From Porites lobata (Eukaryota > Cnidaria > Anthozoa > Scleractinia > Poritidae): DNA of 64,000 nt. Below are positions 1-11,655 of this stretch, piece after piece. A program made the translations under genes and the position numbers. Location of the stretch: assembly GCA_942486035.1 (NCBI GenBank), contig CALNXK010000098.1:1072001-1136000 (forward strand), written 5' to 3'. Under the pieces are notes generated by a model. The model saw only the letters and a program-made list of their open reading frames with translations. It ran no database searches and was not told the DNA's origin. The stretch's first letter is position 1. Every line of letters starts with the position of its first letter.

Positions 1-2700
1 ATTACCTGAAAAGAAGCTCCTAACTTTCCACCTTCGGGTCTTTTCCCTAGCCATAATTTTTTTCCCTCAAGGAATTTTTCTCTGTTTTACATAATAATTG
101 GTCTTGCATTCAGCTTATCGATTTTGAGAGCCTAGTCCTAGGCCGTATTCTGATGCGATCTACTTTATGTAGCTTTCCCCCCATCTAACAGCTCCTTACT
201 GAACAAAAACGGCTTTAATTGAGTCTATTCAAAGAACTAGCCAATATTTTTCCAGCGGTAAGCACAATGTTCCTAATTCCCCCTAGTCCCCCTCTTAGAC
301 GCTTTCATGTGCATCAGGTGTTAAATTTTCTTTTCATAAGCTACAATGCTCATAATCGCGCATTCTGATGTCATTTATGCTTAAAAAATTAAAAATTAGT
401 TTATCGAAGAAAGAGTGAATTAAAGGTATCATGAGGCGTTTGTGATTTCATGGACTATTTGACGCGGTCCTTTTCTTACGGCTTATGTCCGTTGGTGAAA
501 TCGCTACTTGGGTTTTTCTTGGATTGAAAAGGGCGGGCTCTTTCTAAACGTGGCGTAGTTTATGGGACCTTAGTATTCAGAACAGAATCAGTCGATGGCA
601 AACAACGAAAAGGCTTTTATGTGGTAAGTTACAGTGATGAACCTTGCCTCGAGATGGTCATATTTTTGTACATACCTTCATGCAATTCAGTGTTGGTCTG
701 AAAATTTTTTGTTATGGATGGGGGAAGGGTGAGGGGGGGGGGGGAGATCAGAACATCTACCTCGTGTTGTTTACGAGACATTAAAGTAATGAAAACTGTT
801 AAACAGTCTTCTACAAATCAAAATAGTTGCAAATGCTTACGGGAGGCCCTAACTATATGATGATAAGAAGGGCTATATTTGGAAAGGTGCATGGTCGTGG
901 AGTTAAGGAGATTTGACTAATCAACCAATTTCCCGCTAAACATAAGGGCGTGGCCAGTGGCTCCAAAATTGTGTTCGCTCGCCCCGGGCTGGTTCGACTT
1001 TTGGGATACGGTTATGGGGTTATAAACAATGAGTTCATCATCTATATAGCCTACTCGCCCCAAGTGACTGCATTTCGCTTTTCAGAGACCCATCAGTTAC
1101 TGTATGACCCTCTCCGATCAGATTTTATGTCCGTGGTACTGGTGGTGAGGTCAGTCTACAAGCAGAGTCGTTAAAAACACCGCCACTTGAGCCTTTACGT
1201 TCAAAACATTCCTGGCTATCGGGAAAAAAAGAAGGAGCTTTTAAAAATACTAAATAAAATGTCATTTCAAATATCACTTTGTCACCGTTCGAAAATTATT
1301 GTGAATCAGACCGAATGAAAGTTCACTCAAAGAGGGGGAGGGGGGAGGGGGGTTGGTAGTTCTTAACAGTTCCAGTTAGCTAGAAAATTAAAAGTTACGA
1401 AAAATTAGTGGGCGAACTGCAGAATACGTGCAAGAATGAGAAAGAAAATAGAAAACAACTTCCTGTTCAAATTCGGGTGAAACGTTTAATAGCGTCAAGA
1501 AGACTGAACTTGATTGAGGTTGTTCATTTCAGTTCCGTTCCAGCGTGCAGTTCCTTGTCCTCCTAAGAATAGCTTCGTCTCCCACCGATCATTCCATGTC
1601 ATATTTTGCGGACTTATTATTCAGTAATGACGGTACGATCAGGTAATTTGACTTGATGAGTTCTTTAATTTCATTTCATGTACTAGTTTTATATCTTACG
1701 CTGGAAAGATCTGCCAAACAGTGTACATTAGCAAAGGTAGGTTCCTGTTTACACGTGTAATTATCGAATACCATACAATTTGCATAAAGCTACAGTGCAC
1801 GGTTGGTTTTTCTAGCCTTTTGATTAAAATTGACAACGTTTGCGTTATCTTTGCCGAAGAAAATAGTAATTTGTAGCTGTATACAGCGAAATACTACAGA
1901 GAAAATTGTAACTGTGCAGTACACGAGCGGCTCCCGATTGGTCTGGGAAATCGAAGTGTGAACTTGAGCTAGTACCGTGTGTAACAAAATATATAATTTT
2001 CATTTTAGCGCATATTTCAAGCTCTTCGCAAGATCAGAATCAAAAGATAATCTGTTTACATTACAAGGGAGGGTTTTTTAAGCGATAGATAGGGTTTAAG
2101 AGGCACGATCAATTTTTAAAGAATTTTCTTTTCAAATATTCACCGAATTTTGTTTTGAAGTTTTAGCGGCGAAGTGGCTGAACCACTGTGCATTCATGCA
2201 ATCATATTTCTGTTCCGTTGCATTTGCCCAATTATTTTATTCAACAATCTAACTTAGCTATAAACAAACTATGTTTGGTTAAAATGGCTTAGTCTAAATC
2301 GATGTGGCATGGGTAATATTGGCCTTCCAATTTCTACCAAATTTGTGTACCGTTTAAGTGCCGAAAAAGTGCTGTGAGAAGTTATAGCCGTTCGTAGCTC
2401 AGGCTTAACCATTTTCAGATAAGAGTAGGTAAATGAAAGGAGGAAGGATAGTTCTTTGCAACTGTATGAGTCACGATTAAGTTATTTTAATGATAAGGCT
2501 AGAATTAATTACTGTAAATCTCCTTCAGTTCACCAACATGGCGGCCGCTCGAGGCCTTGTCAAAACTGTCATTCCTGTATCTTTGAAACTAACGAGAATT
2601 CGAACCTTAGAATATGCATTCAGTATTTAGGACACCATTCTAAGACTACATGCCAAAAATCAGCCAAATCGATGAGGTACCGTGTCAGGCCGAAGTTCGA
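1..2700. other. No recognisable gene
   Basis: No open frame here resembles a known protein, and I see no exon with splice signals. The only structure noticed is two G-rich tracts (about 721-745 and 1334-1355). The sequence is AT-rich and looks intergenic. Confidence 0.5.
1334..1355 (+). other. G-rich tract, possible G-quadruplex
   Basis: Three runs of five to six G separated by single A residues, followed by a GG. This fits a short-loop G-quadruplex pattern if the long runs are split. A second, less regular G tract lies at 721-745. Neither is next to a recognised gene. Confidence 0.4.
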
Positions 2701-3351
2701 ATTTTACAGAAAATCACTCTTAAATACATCGATCGGAGTTAGAATAACACGTCGTGTCATTTTTATTAACACAGTCATCCCAACCCTTGTCTGAGTTACA
2801 CTCGAAGCACTTGATACCGTGTCCTATAGAAGAAAGCGAAAAATTGCAAAATTATTGCGATTTTATTACAAGTAACAACTGAGTACTAAATATACTACTG
2901 ATCAGGCGTGACCAGTTTCTCAAAAGTCAAAAGAAATCAAATATTCAAATAATAATTTAAAGAATGAAAGCGCAGCTCCTAGCTAACAAACCGGTCAATT
3001 TTGTTTCGTTAACTGATAGTTTTATGATATTATAGATGTTCAAAACTTTTAAAACTTTGTTTTTAAATATACCACAACAGCTTTCCTGGCTCCGCTCCTT
3101 TACGCATTATCGGGACTTTCGAGAAACGGGCCCTGGATTTATAAAACAGGCAGCAGAAATAAGACCAAAGAGTCAACCAGGGTTGGTTCGACACTTTCCT
3201 CATACTGTGAAGAACGACATCGCAATTTGTAATTAGCTGTATCGCGCTTTGTAAAACAGCCGAAGCCATCGCAACTTGTAATAATTCCACCGCATTTTTT
3301 ATAACCGTTTTGAGAGTCGTCAAACTATCTTGGTAAACATATATATATTGC

Positions 3352-4520
3352 CAAAACATTAATGGTACCGCATAATCAATTTCCACACTGACTAGAAAAG
3401 ATGATGCACGTATCGACTAAAAGAGCATAGCGCAATGACCGACAGAAGGTGAATAAAATTTCGCAAAGGGTTTATATATAAAAGAGTTTGTAATGGAAAA
3501 CATATTTCAGAAATGTCGGTTTATTTTCTTTGGGTTTTAAATTGATTTGACCGCTTCATTATTTTATGCTCGACCAGTTTACCTAATAGCAGTTTAGTTG
3601 ATTCCATTTTTAAAAGAAACCGAAGGGAGAAAAGCATTACCTAGTTTTAAGACAAAAACATTCGGCTTCTTTTAAGTTTGTGTCATTATCAAACTGTTTT
3701 CTTTTTCTTCTCCTCCTCGGCTTAGGCGAGCTCGGTTCGTGCTTGAGCTCCGCCATAAAAGCAGCGAGAAAAGAGAGTCGATAAATTTGACAAAGAATTA
3801 AAAGAAGAAGTAGTTTAGCTCAATTCGGCCATGGAATTTCAAATCGCCTGTAATTTTCTGCTCACGAACATCAGTCTAATACAAAGAAATTAGGCGAGCT
3901 CGGTTCGTGCTTGAGCTCCGCCAGAAAAGCAGCGAGGAGAGAGAGTCAATAAATTTGACAAAAAGAATTAAAACAGGAAGTCTTTTAGCTTAATTCGGCA
4001 TGGAATTTCAAATCGCTTGGAATTTCCAGCTCACGCATCTTCTTAGACCATAGAAATGACGTCATAAATGTTCAAAACTCAAGTGGAACCACGAGCAATA
4101 GGCGAGTGGTTTCACCGCAAGTTTTGAACATTTTATGGCGTCATTTCTATTTGTGGTCGATTTGTTTTTTACAATAATATTTATTTTTTTACGAAAAACC
4201 ATGTTACGTCATTTCCATGGTCTATACACTCATAGACCATAGCTGTCGACCAATCAGCGCGCGAGGATTCGCTCAGTTATTGTAAAAAAAGAAATAACCT
4301 CACTAAGAAAAAAATAACAGCCAATCAAAAAGAAAATGGGCAATAGCGCAAAGATGATTGCGCTCAAATGACCCTTTGTTTACGGCTAGAAAAACAGTTT
4401 CTACAATCAAAAGTCTAAAAATTTGGATTCTCAGGGTATAAGAATACGCAGATTTGTTACAAATCTCTTCTACCGTGAGTTTTTTTAAAATTCTTTTTCT
4501 AGAATAAAATACATATTCTA
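3352..4520. repeat. Local duplicated block, copy 1 (partner 6706-7500)
   Basis: From ACATTAATGGTACCGC onward this stretch aligns by eye with 6706-7500. The partner lacks the hairpin at 4050-4150 and some flanking sequence. In reverse orientation the same kind of sequence (a motif reading GAAAATAAACCGACAT on the minus strand) recurs near 12.4, 12.9, 20.5, 21.1 and 30.5 kb. It therefore appears to be LU-gene intron sequence carried along by duplication. Confidence 0.65.
4050..4150. repeat. Short hairpin MITE-like element
   Basis: Near-perfect inverted repeat: ATAGAAATGACGTCAT at the left end and its imperfect complement ending GGCGTCATTTCTAT at the right, with arms of about 40 bp around a short centre. 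It contains GTTCAAAACT and its complement AGTTTTGAAC. It sits in the intron of LU unit 1 and is absent from the paralogous block near 7.25 kb. No target-site duplication was assigned. Confidence 0.6.
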
Positions 4521-5110
4521 CGTTACAGCAACTATTCAGAAAAGAGCCAAATGTTACAAAGATATAATTTAGATAACATTACAAGATAAAAGAATAGGAA
4601 GAAGCATAAATAGCTTAGAAATTGTAAATTTTAAGAGAATGTTATAGAGGAGCCTCGAATTTTAAATCGCCACTGGAATCGTCTTTTCTTAAACAACACA
4701 CCTATTTAAAGGGAATAATCTCAGAAAAATGAAGTCGGTGGTTTGAAAAAATGCAAAGGCTTGGCGTTTGAAAGTTGTCTTTACTAAGTCAGCTTAAAGG
4801 GAAAGGTGTGTTTCTCTTTAATAATGTTATGGACTGCTGGATATCGAGAAAATGATAGTGGGCTGAGGTACAATAGTTAAAACATAGTAGTACTGAATCA
4901 CTCAACTGGAATTATCAGTATTGAAATAACCTAGATCAAAATAAAGTAACTGAATATCTGGACACATGTAGAACTTACCCACGAAGATACAAAAGGCGAA
5001 AACCAACAATGAGGCAAACAAAGATTTCATTTTGTGAAGAGATTGTACGAGCTGGCAAGTTAAGAATCCTGAGAGCCGTGCCTTACGTCTCAGTGTGGAA
5101 CTGATCTCGG

Positions 5111-5136
5111 GACAACAAGAAACGGAGATATATTGA
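5111..5136 (-). promoter_or_regulatory. Conserved core-promoter-like motif of LU unit 1
   Basis: On the minus strand this reads TCAATATATCTCCGTTTC followed by TTGTTGTC, about 85-105 nt upstream of the exon-1 ATG at 5030. Closely related strings lie at comparable positions before three other LU first exons (near 11543, 40431 and 47215) and in an orphan copy near 56642. The ATATAT core could act as a TATA-like box. That role is inferred from conservation alone. Confidence 0.45.
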
Positions 5137-5679
5137 CTCCAAGTGGGGCTTGTTTATCATATCCGTCAAAAGGTAACGGCCAATAGAAAAATCGCAAAAA
5201 GCCTGTAAATATATTAACTGATGAAACTTACATTTACTCTGATAATAAACAGCCTAGTTTGGCTCCTTCAGTTCTAAGCTGAGTAACGGACGTGACCTTT
5301 TCCCGCGCGTTCAGTTTACCTTGTAAGTCTTTTACAGAGTTGGTTTTAAAATACAATGAAGGCTACCGACTCGAAAAGTACACTGTCTGAACAAAGATAA
5401 ATAAATATAAACAACACAGAAGTTTGGGCAAAATAATGCTCCTGAATAAGACAGTTATTTTACTCTCACACACAACATATTGACTTTACAATTAAGAGGA
5501 TGTATGAAAGAAAAAAACTGAAACTGAATAAAACTCAAGTTTTTAAACCAAACCAAGTAAATTTAGACTACTCTGATTTGAAAGGAAATGCTTTATTTTT
5601 GTAAAATGTAGACGTTAGCTACAAACAAACGACAACCAATTACAATTTATAAAAGAATGGAATTCAGTTTACCTAAGTG

Positions 5680-6660
5680 TCTCCTCCTTTCTTGAATAAA
5701 AACACTTTCTAAGTAAATGTTTGAATTCGCCATTAAAAGTTTTGGCATGTAACAAAATCACTTTTGTTCTTAGGAGTGAAAATAAAAATCTGCCCTCTTT
5801 TGTAAATCAAAAATTATGCGCTGAATTCAGGAAACTTAGTGTGCTGATATTTAACGGCATTCACTGAAGCTTTAAGTGTGAGATTGTGTTCATTTTGTAC
5901 TTCAAAAATCCCTTGTACAGGACATCATATCCTATATCCCTTGTGTTTGTTTGAGTATACAGTTTCTATCTTGCAATAAATAGTGATCATCAGCAGATAA
6001 GAACTCGCGTAACCTCTCCGGTTGCGAAGCCTGACCTCTCACGATACCACTGCAAATGAAATGATGGATATTGTGGCCCTTTCTAATCTGTTTGTAACAG
6101 AGATGTGTATCTTTTAGTAGATAATTAATATTTTTGTCGGGGGCCTTCTCGACTTTGACAAAATGGCAAACAATTATAGATGTAGGGGTGTGTTGAAAGG
6201 GCTTAAAACGCAGTTTAGTAAAACACGGATCCGTTTAATCTCTGTTTAGTAACTGGCTCACAGTCTTGTTTGACTTGAGAATACTATTCGCGGCCCGTGA
6301 AAAAATGAATAGTGCTTACCCAGAAATGAAGCTTTTATTTGTTGGAAGTTGTTGATCGCGAATAATGGAAAAGCAGTCATGTCTCTCAAGAACGTTCAGA
6401 AGTATATCCTATGCGGAAACATCCGCAAAAAACGAGTTTTTGTCCCCAGAACCGTCCAGTCTTGTGTGCGTATTTTGCAGGGTTTATTGTATCGATCATT
6501 GTGGTTAAAAACGGTTTCAATTCTTATGCATAATGACCTGGATATTGAGCAAAACGCTGTTTTTGCGTAGTTTATTTCGTTCTGAGTGCGTAAAAGAGTG
6601 CCTACTAAGATAAGCAGCAACGAAGTATTTTTAACGAAGTTAATTAACATTTTAATATGA
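5680..6660. repeat. Local duplicated block (partner 8735-9440)
   Basis: Segments CTTTCTTGAATAAAAACA, TTCGCGGCCCGTGAAAAA and the downstream AT-rich sequence recur in the same order at 8735-9440. With the 3352/6706 pair this defines a tandem duplication whose second arm has lost the LU exon 1 and gained the unrelated 7.5-8.7 kb segment. No gene is recognised inside it. Confidence 0.6.
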
Positions 6661-6705
6661 ATATCGCAGTGTAGCTATTCACTAATGCACAAGGCAAAAA
6701 TCATC

Positions 6706-7500
6706 AAAACATTAATGGTACCGCAGAATCAATTTCCACACTGACTAGAAAAGAAGATGATGCACGTATAGACTTAAAGCGCATAGTGCAATGACCGACA
6801 GAAGGTGAATAAAATTTCGCAAAGGGTTTATATATAAAAGAGTTTGTAATGGAAAACATATTTTAGAAATGTCGGTTTATTTTCTTTGGGTTTTAAATTG
6901 ATTTGACCGCTTCATCATTTTATGCTCGACCAGTTTACCTAATAGCAGTTTAGTTGATTCCATTTTTAAAAGAAAGGGTAGGGAGAAAAGCATTACCTAG
7001 TTTTAAGACAAAAATATTCGGATTTTTTTTTAGTTTGTGTCATTATCAAACTGTTTTCTTTTTCTTCTCCTTTTAAAACTGTCCTCGGCTTAGGCGAGCT
7101 CGGTTCGTGCTCGTGCTCCGCCAGAAAAGCAGCGAGAAAAGAGAGTCGATAGGTTTGACAAAAAGAATTAAAACAAGAAGTCGTTTAGCTTAATTCGGCC
7201 ATGGAATTTCAAATCGCCTTTAATTTCCTGCTCACGAACATCAACCTAATGCAAAGAAATGACCTCACTAAGAGAAAAATAACAGCCAATCAAACAAACT
7301 GGAAATAGCGCAAAGAGGCGCGCTCAAATGACCCTTTGTTTACGGCTAGAAAAAACAGTTTCTACAATCAAAAGTCTAAAAATTTGGATTCTCAAGGTAT
7401 AAGAATACCCAGAAGTTCTGTTAAAAATCTCTTCTACCGTGAGTTTTTTAAAAATTCTTTTTCTAGAATAAATACATAATACATGTTACAGCAACTATGG
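6706..7500. repeat. Local duplicated block, copy 2 (partner 3352-4520)
   Basis: Second copy of the block described at 3352. Similarity ends near 7500, where unrelated sequence beginning TATGGAGGGTCTATTATACT starts. No coding exon is seen. Confidence 0.6.
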
Positions 7501-7895
7501 AGGGTCTATTATACTCTGGCGGTTTGGCGGTTTAGAAATCATCGCGCCGTTGCAGAAAATTACAACTTTTAATATCGGCACGCGGTTTTCGGATTTTGCT
7601 ACCTTTTACGTGTTTGGTGGCGATTTTTCCATGTTGCAGTATTGTCGTTAATTTGGAGATTGCGTGAAAGGGAGTGTGAAGAGATTGTCAACGTGGAGTG
7701 CATTCCTCTTTACCCATACCCAGAAGGCACGATCTAGTTTCAAGAAATGCTCATGTTAAATGAAATCCCTTTCCGTTTGTGAGCTGAGCTTAGACGACTG
7801 AAAGAAGCTGACAGAATTCGCAAAGAGAGCAGTCAGGCAGAGGTCTCTGAGCCAAGAAACAGAGGCAAAGGCTGGAACTTTACAATCCGCTTGTT

Positions 7896-8195
7896 ATGAA
7901 ACCAGCCTGCCAGTTCAATAGGGGCCATGGTATCCATGACGAACCGGACAGCTCCCCCTCCCCCCAGCCCGTCGAATCAAACTATGAAGACAGCAATGAA
8001 AGCGAAGATGAAGATGACGATATTGAATTCAGTGTCTCAGATGAAAGTGACGTGAATGATGGTGTTGAGGATGAGGTAAGGCTCCATAGCTTCGATGAAC
8101 TGCAGTTACCCTCTGAGGCTCTTTTTCTTGTTGGACACCGAACAAGGTTCGGAAGGGCGAAGCGTTTCAATAGAAGAGAAATAGAGTGTCAATAG
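7896..8195 (+). CDS. Acidic open frame of unknown function
   Basis: A 99-codon frame that I do not recognise. Residues about 25-60 are very rich in Glu, Asp and Ser (a low-complexity acidic stretch). The C-terminal part ends in a basic patch, GRAKRFNRREIECQ. A second unrecognised frame (8186-8560, 124 codons) overlaps its end. Both lie in the roughly 1.2-kb segment (7.5-8.7 kb) that interrupts the local tandem duplication, which suggests inserted DNA, perhaps a decayed mobile element. There is no homologue within the window, and no clear splice sites were assigned. It could equally be chance; the acidic composition is the main reason to list it. Confidence 0.25.
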   Translation: MKPACQFNRGHGIHDEPDSSPSPQPVESNYEDSNESEDEDDDIEFSVSDESDVNDGVEDEVRLHSFDELQLPSEALFLVGHRTRFGRAKRFNRREIECQ

Positions 8196-8734
8196 ATGAT
8201 GATCAAAGGTTCGACTGCCACATTTTGGAAAATGCTGACCACCCGCCTGGAACAGCGACGATCGAAATGCACCAATCACAGCTGTTAAAAAGTAACCGAT
8301 GTGCTTTACAAAGTTTGGCGGAACCATCCGACCTCGAGATTCTCATCAAAAGTGACTACATCGTGGGACTAGACTCACTAAACGGTAAAGGTAACCTAAA
8401 TTCCCACACTTGTTTTGTCACAAAATTTATTTCAGAAAGACGACACGGTCTAAGTGAACCCCCCAACCCTCCAAAGTTGTATTTTATGTTTCGTTATACG
8501 CAACGTCCATGCTTATTAGACGTCGAAACTTTTTGCTGGCATATTATTGAAAGGGATTAAACTAGAAAGAAGATGCTCTGATCTTAAGATCTTGTGAGCT
8601 GTGTGAGGAGAAATACGATTGTTGTGTTTACATATGGTAAGGAATGTGCAAATTAGTGTTAAAAGATCTGTGATTATTGTGATATTGGTACTGCAATACT
8701 ACACTTGAAAATTATGGCGGTTTCCGCTTACCTA

Positions 8735-9440
8735 AGCCTTTCTTGAATAAAAACAGTTTCTAAGTAAATGTTTGAATTGCCATTAAAAGTTTCGGTTTGT
8801 AACAAAAACACTGTTGTCCTTAGGAGTGAAAATTGAAATCTGCGCTCCTTTGTAAATCAAAAATTATCCGCTGAATTATTGCTGACATTTACTGGCATAC
8901 AGTGAAGCTTTCCTCTATTAATTAACTGGCTAACATTCTTGTTCGACTTGTGAATACTATTCGCGGCCCGTGAAAAAGTGAATAGTACTTACCTAGAAAT
9001 GGAGCTTTTATTTGTTAGGAGTTGTTGATCGCCAACATTGGAAAAGCAGTTATGTCACTCCAGAACGTTCAGAGGTATATCCTTTGCGCCGGGAAACATC
9101 CGCAAAAAAACCCCGAGTTTTTTCCACCAGTAAAAAAGCTGGTTTTTGTCCTTAAAACCTTTCAGTCTTGTGTGCATATTTTGCGGGGTCTATTGTGTCG
9201 ACCATTGTAGTATACAACAGTGTTTTGTAAACGCATACAAGCATAAACACTGTTTCAATGCATAATGACCTGGATATTGAGGAAAACGCTGTTTTTGCGT
9301 AGTTTATTAACCGTTAAGCAATTGTTGTTTCCCGATCTGATTCTCGCGGGCTCTGTCTCTTATATTTCAAGTAAAAGAATGCCTATAAACAACAAAAAAG
9401 TATTTTTAACGAAGTTAATGAACATTTCAATATGAACATC
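8735..9440. repeat. Local duplicated block (partner 5680-6660)
   Basis: Second copy of the 5680-6660 block, with small internal differences such as an extra segment near 9105-9135. From about 9300 onward it merges into a different repeat shared with 18.2-18.7 kb. Confidence 0.6.
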
Positions 9441-9449
9441 GCAGTGTAG

Positions 9450-9692
9450 CTATTCACTCATGCACAAGGCAGAGCGGTGTGTGTGCGGTTTCTTTTTTTT
9501 TTTCCTTTTACCATTTCGCAGAATTAGACTTGGAGCGGGTAACGAGCAAAAAACGATGTAAAGAACTTCTGCCGTGTACAACTGTACTGAAATGCAGACA
9601 GTCAATATCGGGAACGTAAATAACAGCCAAATGAAGCAAACAGAAAGTAACCCGCTAAGTGCTCTATAAATTGGACTTAAATGATCGCTCAA
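9450..9692 (-). repeat. Repeat block with a conserved hydrophobic ORF, copy 1
   Basis: The block 9300-9790 recurs at about 16860-17290, 18198-18680 and 28680-29090. On the minus strand each copy keeps an open frame starting MSDHLSPIYRALSGLLSVCF and continuing with a long hydrophobic stretch that could form two membrane segments. Here it runs 80 codons. A block of about 20 bp near 9520 is present here and at 18.4 kb but missing at 17.0 and 28.8 kb, which changes the C-terminus. I do not recognise the protein. It may be a decayed exon of a membrane protein or a chance frame inside a young repeat. Confidence 0.45.
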
Positions 9693-9795
9693 GCGTCAGC
9701 CTCCTTTGCGGTGTATGAAAAAACATTGCACTGAAACAAGGTTAAAGGTTAAAGTTTTGTTTATAGTGGAGAGTGCAATTCTTTAGTTTAGAAAG

Positions 9796-10610
9796 ATAGA
9801 TAGATAGATAGATTGATAGATAGGTAGTTTAATTACCAATACTTTGCAGCCCGAAGGCTGAATTGCGTATTTACAAATGATGGAATTGGTAAAATGTGTA
9901 TATGAAATTAAGTACAGTAAATATAGTTTACAGGCACTCCATTCAAATAATAAGAAACAAAGCATCGAAATACAGTGAAACCTCTACTAAGCGGGCACCT
10001 CCGGGAACTTCCCAAGCGTCCGCTTAATAGAGGGTGTCCGCTTAATAGGGGTTGTAAAAATTGCGCAATGTTTGTTAACGATCAACATTCAACGGTTACT
10101 CTGTACTGTGATAAAGTTGCATGTTGTTAAAGAAGCTATAGTTCAAGTTCATTACCTTTCATTACCAACTTTGTTTGTAAATGCAGTACGTATTTTAAGG
10201 ACGTAATTCAATACTACTATTGTCAATTCAGTCCGGTTCCCGCTTAATAGAGGTTTTTAACAATAGAAATTAGCCAAATACAACTTATTTTAGTGTCCGC
10301 GTCCGCTTAATAGAGGTGTCCGCTGAATAGGGGTTCGTCATAAAGGGAAATATCATGCAGACGTTCGTTTCGGGACCCGGCTTAGTGTCCGCTTAATTGG
10401 GGGTCCGCTTAATAGAGGTTTTACTGTAGAACATAACAGGATGAAAAACCCCAACTGGCAGGAGGCAGCCAGTTGGCTATTTACGAGCGTGGACGAGGAT
10501 TTGAACTTGGAAGGACCGAGAACAAATCCAGCAAGTGGCCAGAGCGGGACTTGAACCCGGTACCGCCGGATATTGAGTCTGACGCGCTGTGCACTCGGCC
10601 ACACTGCCTT
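9796..10610 (-). mobile_element. tRNA-derived SINE carrying a MITE insertion
   Basis: On the minus strand the element begins with a tRNA-like head, GGCAGTGTGGCCGAGTGCAC, with an A-box-like segment and the B box GGTTCAAGTCC (10547-10557). A second B-box-like string, AGTTCAAATCCTCG, follows near 10490. The body contains GCCTTCGGGCTGCAAAGTA, and the tail is (TATC)n at 9796-9826. The body is split by the MITE at 9973-10426. A near-identical split copy lies at 17291-18099. Copies lacking the MITE and the tRNA head lie at 18679-18931 and 29091-29345. Head, boxes and simple tail are the family hallmarks. Confidence 0.8.
9973..10426. mobile_element. pogo/Tigger-like non-autonomous MITE
   Basis: 454 bp with terminal inverted repeats beginning CAGTGAAACCTCTACTAAGC and ending in GCTTAATAGAGGTTTTACTG. 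It is flanked by TA duplications at 9971-9972 and 10427-10428. Several internal copies of TCCGCTTAATAGAGG are present. The matching empty site (AAATAGAACATAACAGG) is seen in the SINE copies at 18835-18836 and near 29250. TA target sites and CAGT-type ends fit the Tc1/mariner-pogo superfamily. No transposase is encoded. Confidence 0.85.
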
Positions 10611-10619
10611 ATAAGATAG

Positions 10620-11500
10620 TTGGACTGTTTGCCCAATGACTTTGAAGCAGTGTACAGTTGAATGAAATAATGTGTGTACCCAATCGAGGTATGGCCCTGA
10701 AGTTTCCAAAAATAAGATATAAACACACACACCGGTTATATACTGCACAAGAGATTTATTAAGAAGCAAATAAACATGATACACTTGATCAAGCGCCTTG
10801 CTTCTGACAGAACGCGTGATTTTGGATATGCAAACGAGAGCTGAATTTCACGTTTAGAAACTGCAACAATGTTCTTGGTACAAAGAAAATTCAGTTTAGT
10901 TATTAATATAATTTAAGCACAGACTTTGATTTTTTTTGTGAGACAATGAAGACACTTAAATAAGCGGAATTCCATTGTACTATATAAAAGCAAGAGAGTC
11001 GGTAATTAAATCAACATGTGGACGAAAACCTTTACTGTATGCCTCCACCAAATTCGGTTTATTGGAATCAACCTTCGTCTCACACTTCCTGAAGTTGGCA
11101 GCAGTTTCACTAGTTAGCGTCTTGAACAAGGTGTTTTTTTGGAGCGGAAGACTGAAGAGTTTGGAGTTTGGTAATGAGCGGTCTGTATGTGAGGTACAAA
11201 CAATGTCTTTTCCAAAAAAATCAAATTCCATGATCTTAGTTTAAAAAAATTACTTAATTCTCTCTGACAAAAGAAATGAATCAGGATCATGAAATAAGGT
11301 CTCTTGTCTTGGATAGAGCCGCGAGATGAACGATTTTTGTCGTAAAAAACGTGAGGGTTTGAGAAGCTCCAAGGCACACCTCTACCGAACCTTCACCTGA
11401 TTCACCCCCCCGGAATTCAAACACGGTTCTTTCTTATTGGTGAAATTATGACATTTATTAGTAGATTTATTTATGAGCTTTTTGCGATTTCTCTATTGGC
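10620..11500. other. Intergenic, no gene recognised
   Basis: Short frames occur on both strands between 10975 and 11400, but none has recognisable domains or splice context. From about 11440 the sequence becomes the LU unit 2 upstream region. Confidence 0.4.
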
Positions 11501-11512
11501 TGCAGCTACCTT

Positions 11513-11560
11513 CTGACGTACATTGCAGCCAAGCCCTTTGAGTCAATATATCTGCATTTC
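11513..11560 (+). promoter_or_regulatory. Shared LU-gene promoter module, unit 2
   Basis: TTCTGACGTACATTGCAGCC is followed about 10 nt later by TCAATATATCTGCATTTC (11543-11560), roughly 95-115 nt before the exon-1 ATG at 11656. The same pair of motifs in the same order occurs before the LU exons at 40529 and 47347 and in an orphan copy at 56610-56665. Conservation outside coding sequence is the evidence; the function is inferred. Confidence 0.5.
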
Positions 11561-11655
11561 TATTTGTGCTAAAATCAGTTTCACAGGTGTAGCTCTGAAG
11601 GTTTTTAACTTCCCTGCTGTTTTGCCGGAATTCCCAGTCACAAGCGTCTTAAAGA

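Larger units (their letters stand above)
2720..5030 (-). pseudogene. LU-domain (Ly6-like) gene unit 1, truncated
   Basis: Minus-strand two-exon gene. Exon 1 is complement(4979..5030): ATG, signal peptide MKSLFASLLVFAFCIFV, then a G and the donor GTAAGTTC. Exon 2 starts at 2823 after an acceptor ending CTATAG and joins in phase 1. It reads GHGIKCFECNSDKGWDDC and on to the fifth cysteine of the LU pattern, then hits TAA at 2720-2722. The second half of the domain, the CC..LCN motif and the GPI signal found in sister genes are not visible downstream. Exon 1, the donor and the acceptor look intact, so a short secreted peptide could be made. The family fold needs the missing cysteines, so I call it a truncated pseudogene. 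The intron (2824-4978) holds a hairpin repeat and a block shared with 6.7-7.5 kb. Confidence 0.7.

Noticed and set aside
950..1174. 74-codon open frame on the plus strand
   Set aside because: No ATG start (it opens at GTG), no recognisable domain, no splice or repeat context; expected by chance.
10540..10610. Possible functional tRNA gene (Leu/Ser-like) on the minus strand
   Set aside because: A and B boxes are present but the fold is imperfect and the sequence continues into a body with (TATC)n tail that recurs in several copies, so it is a SINE head.
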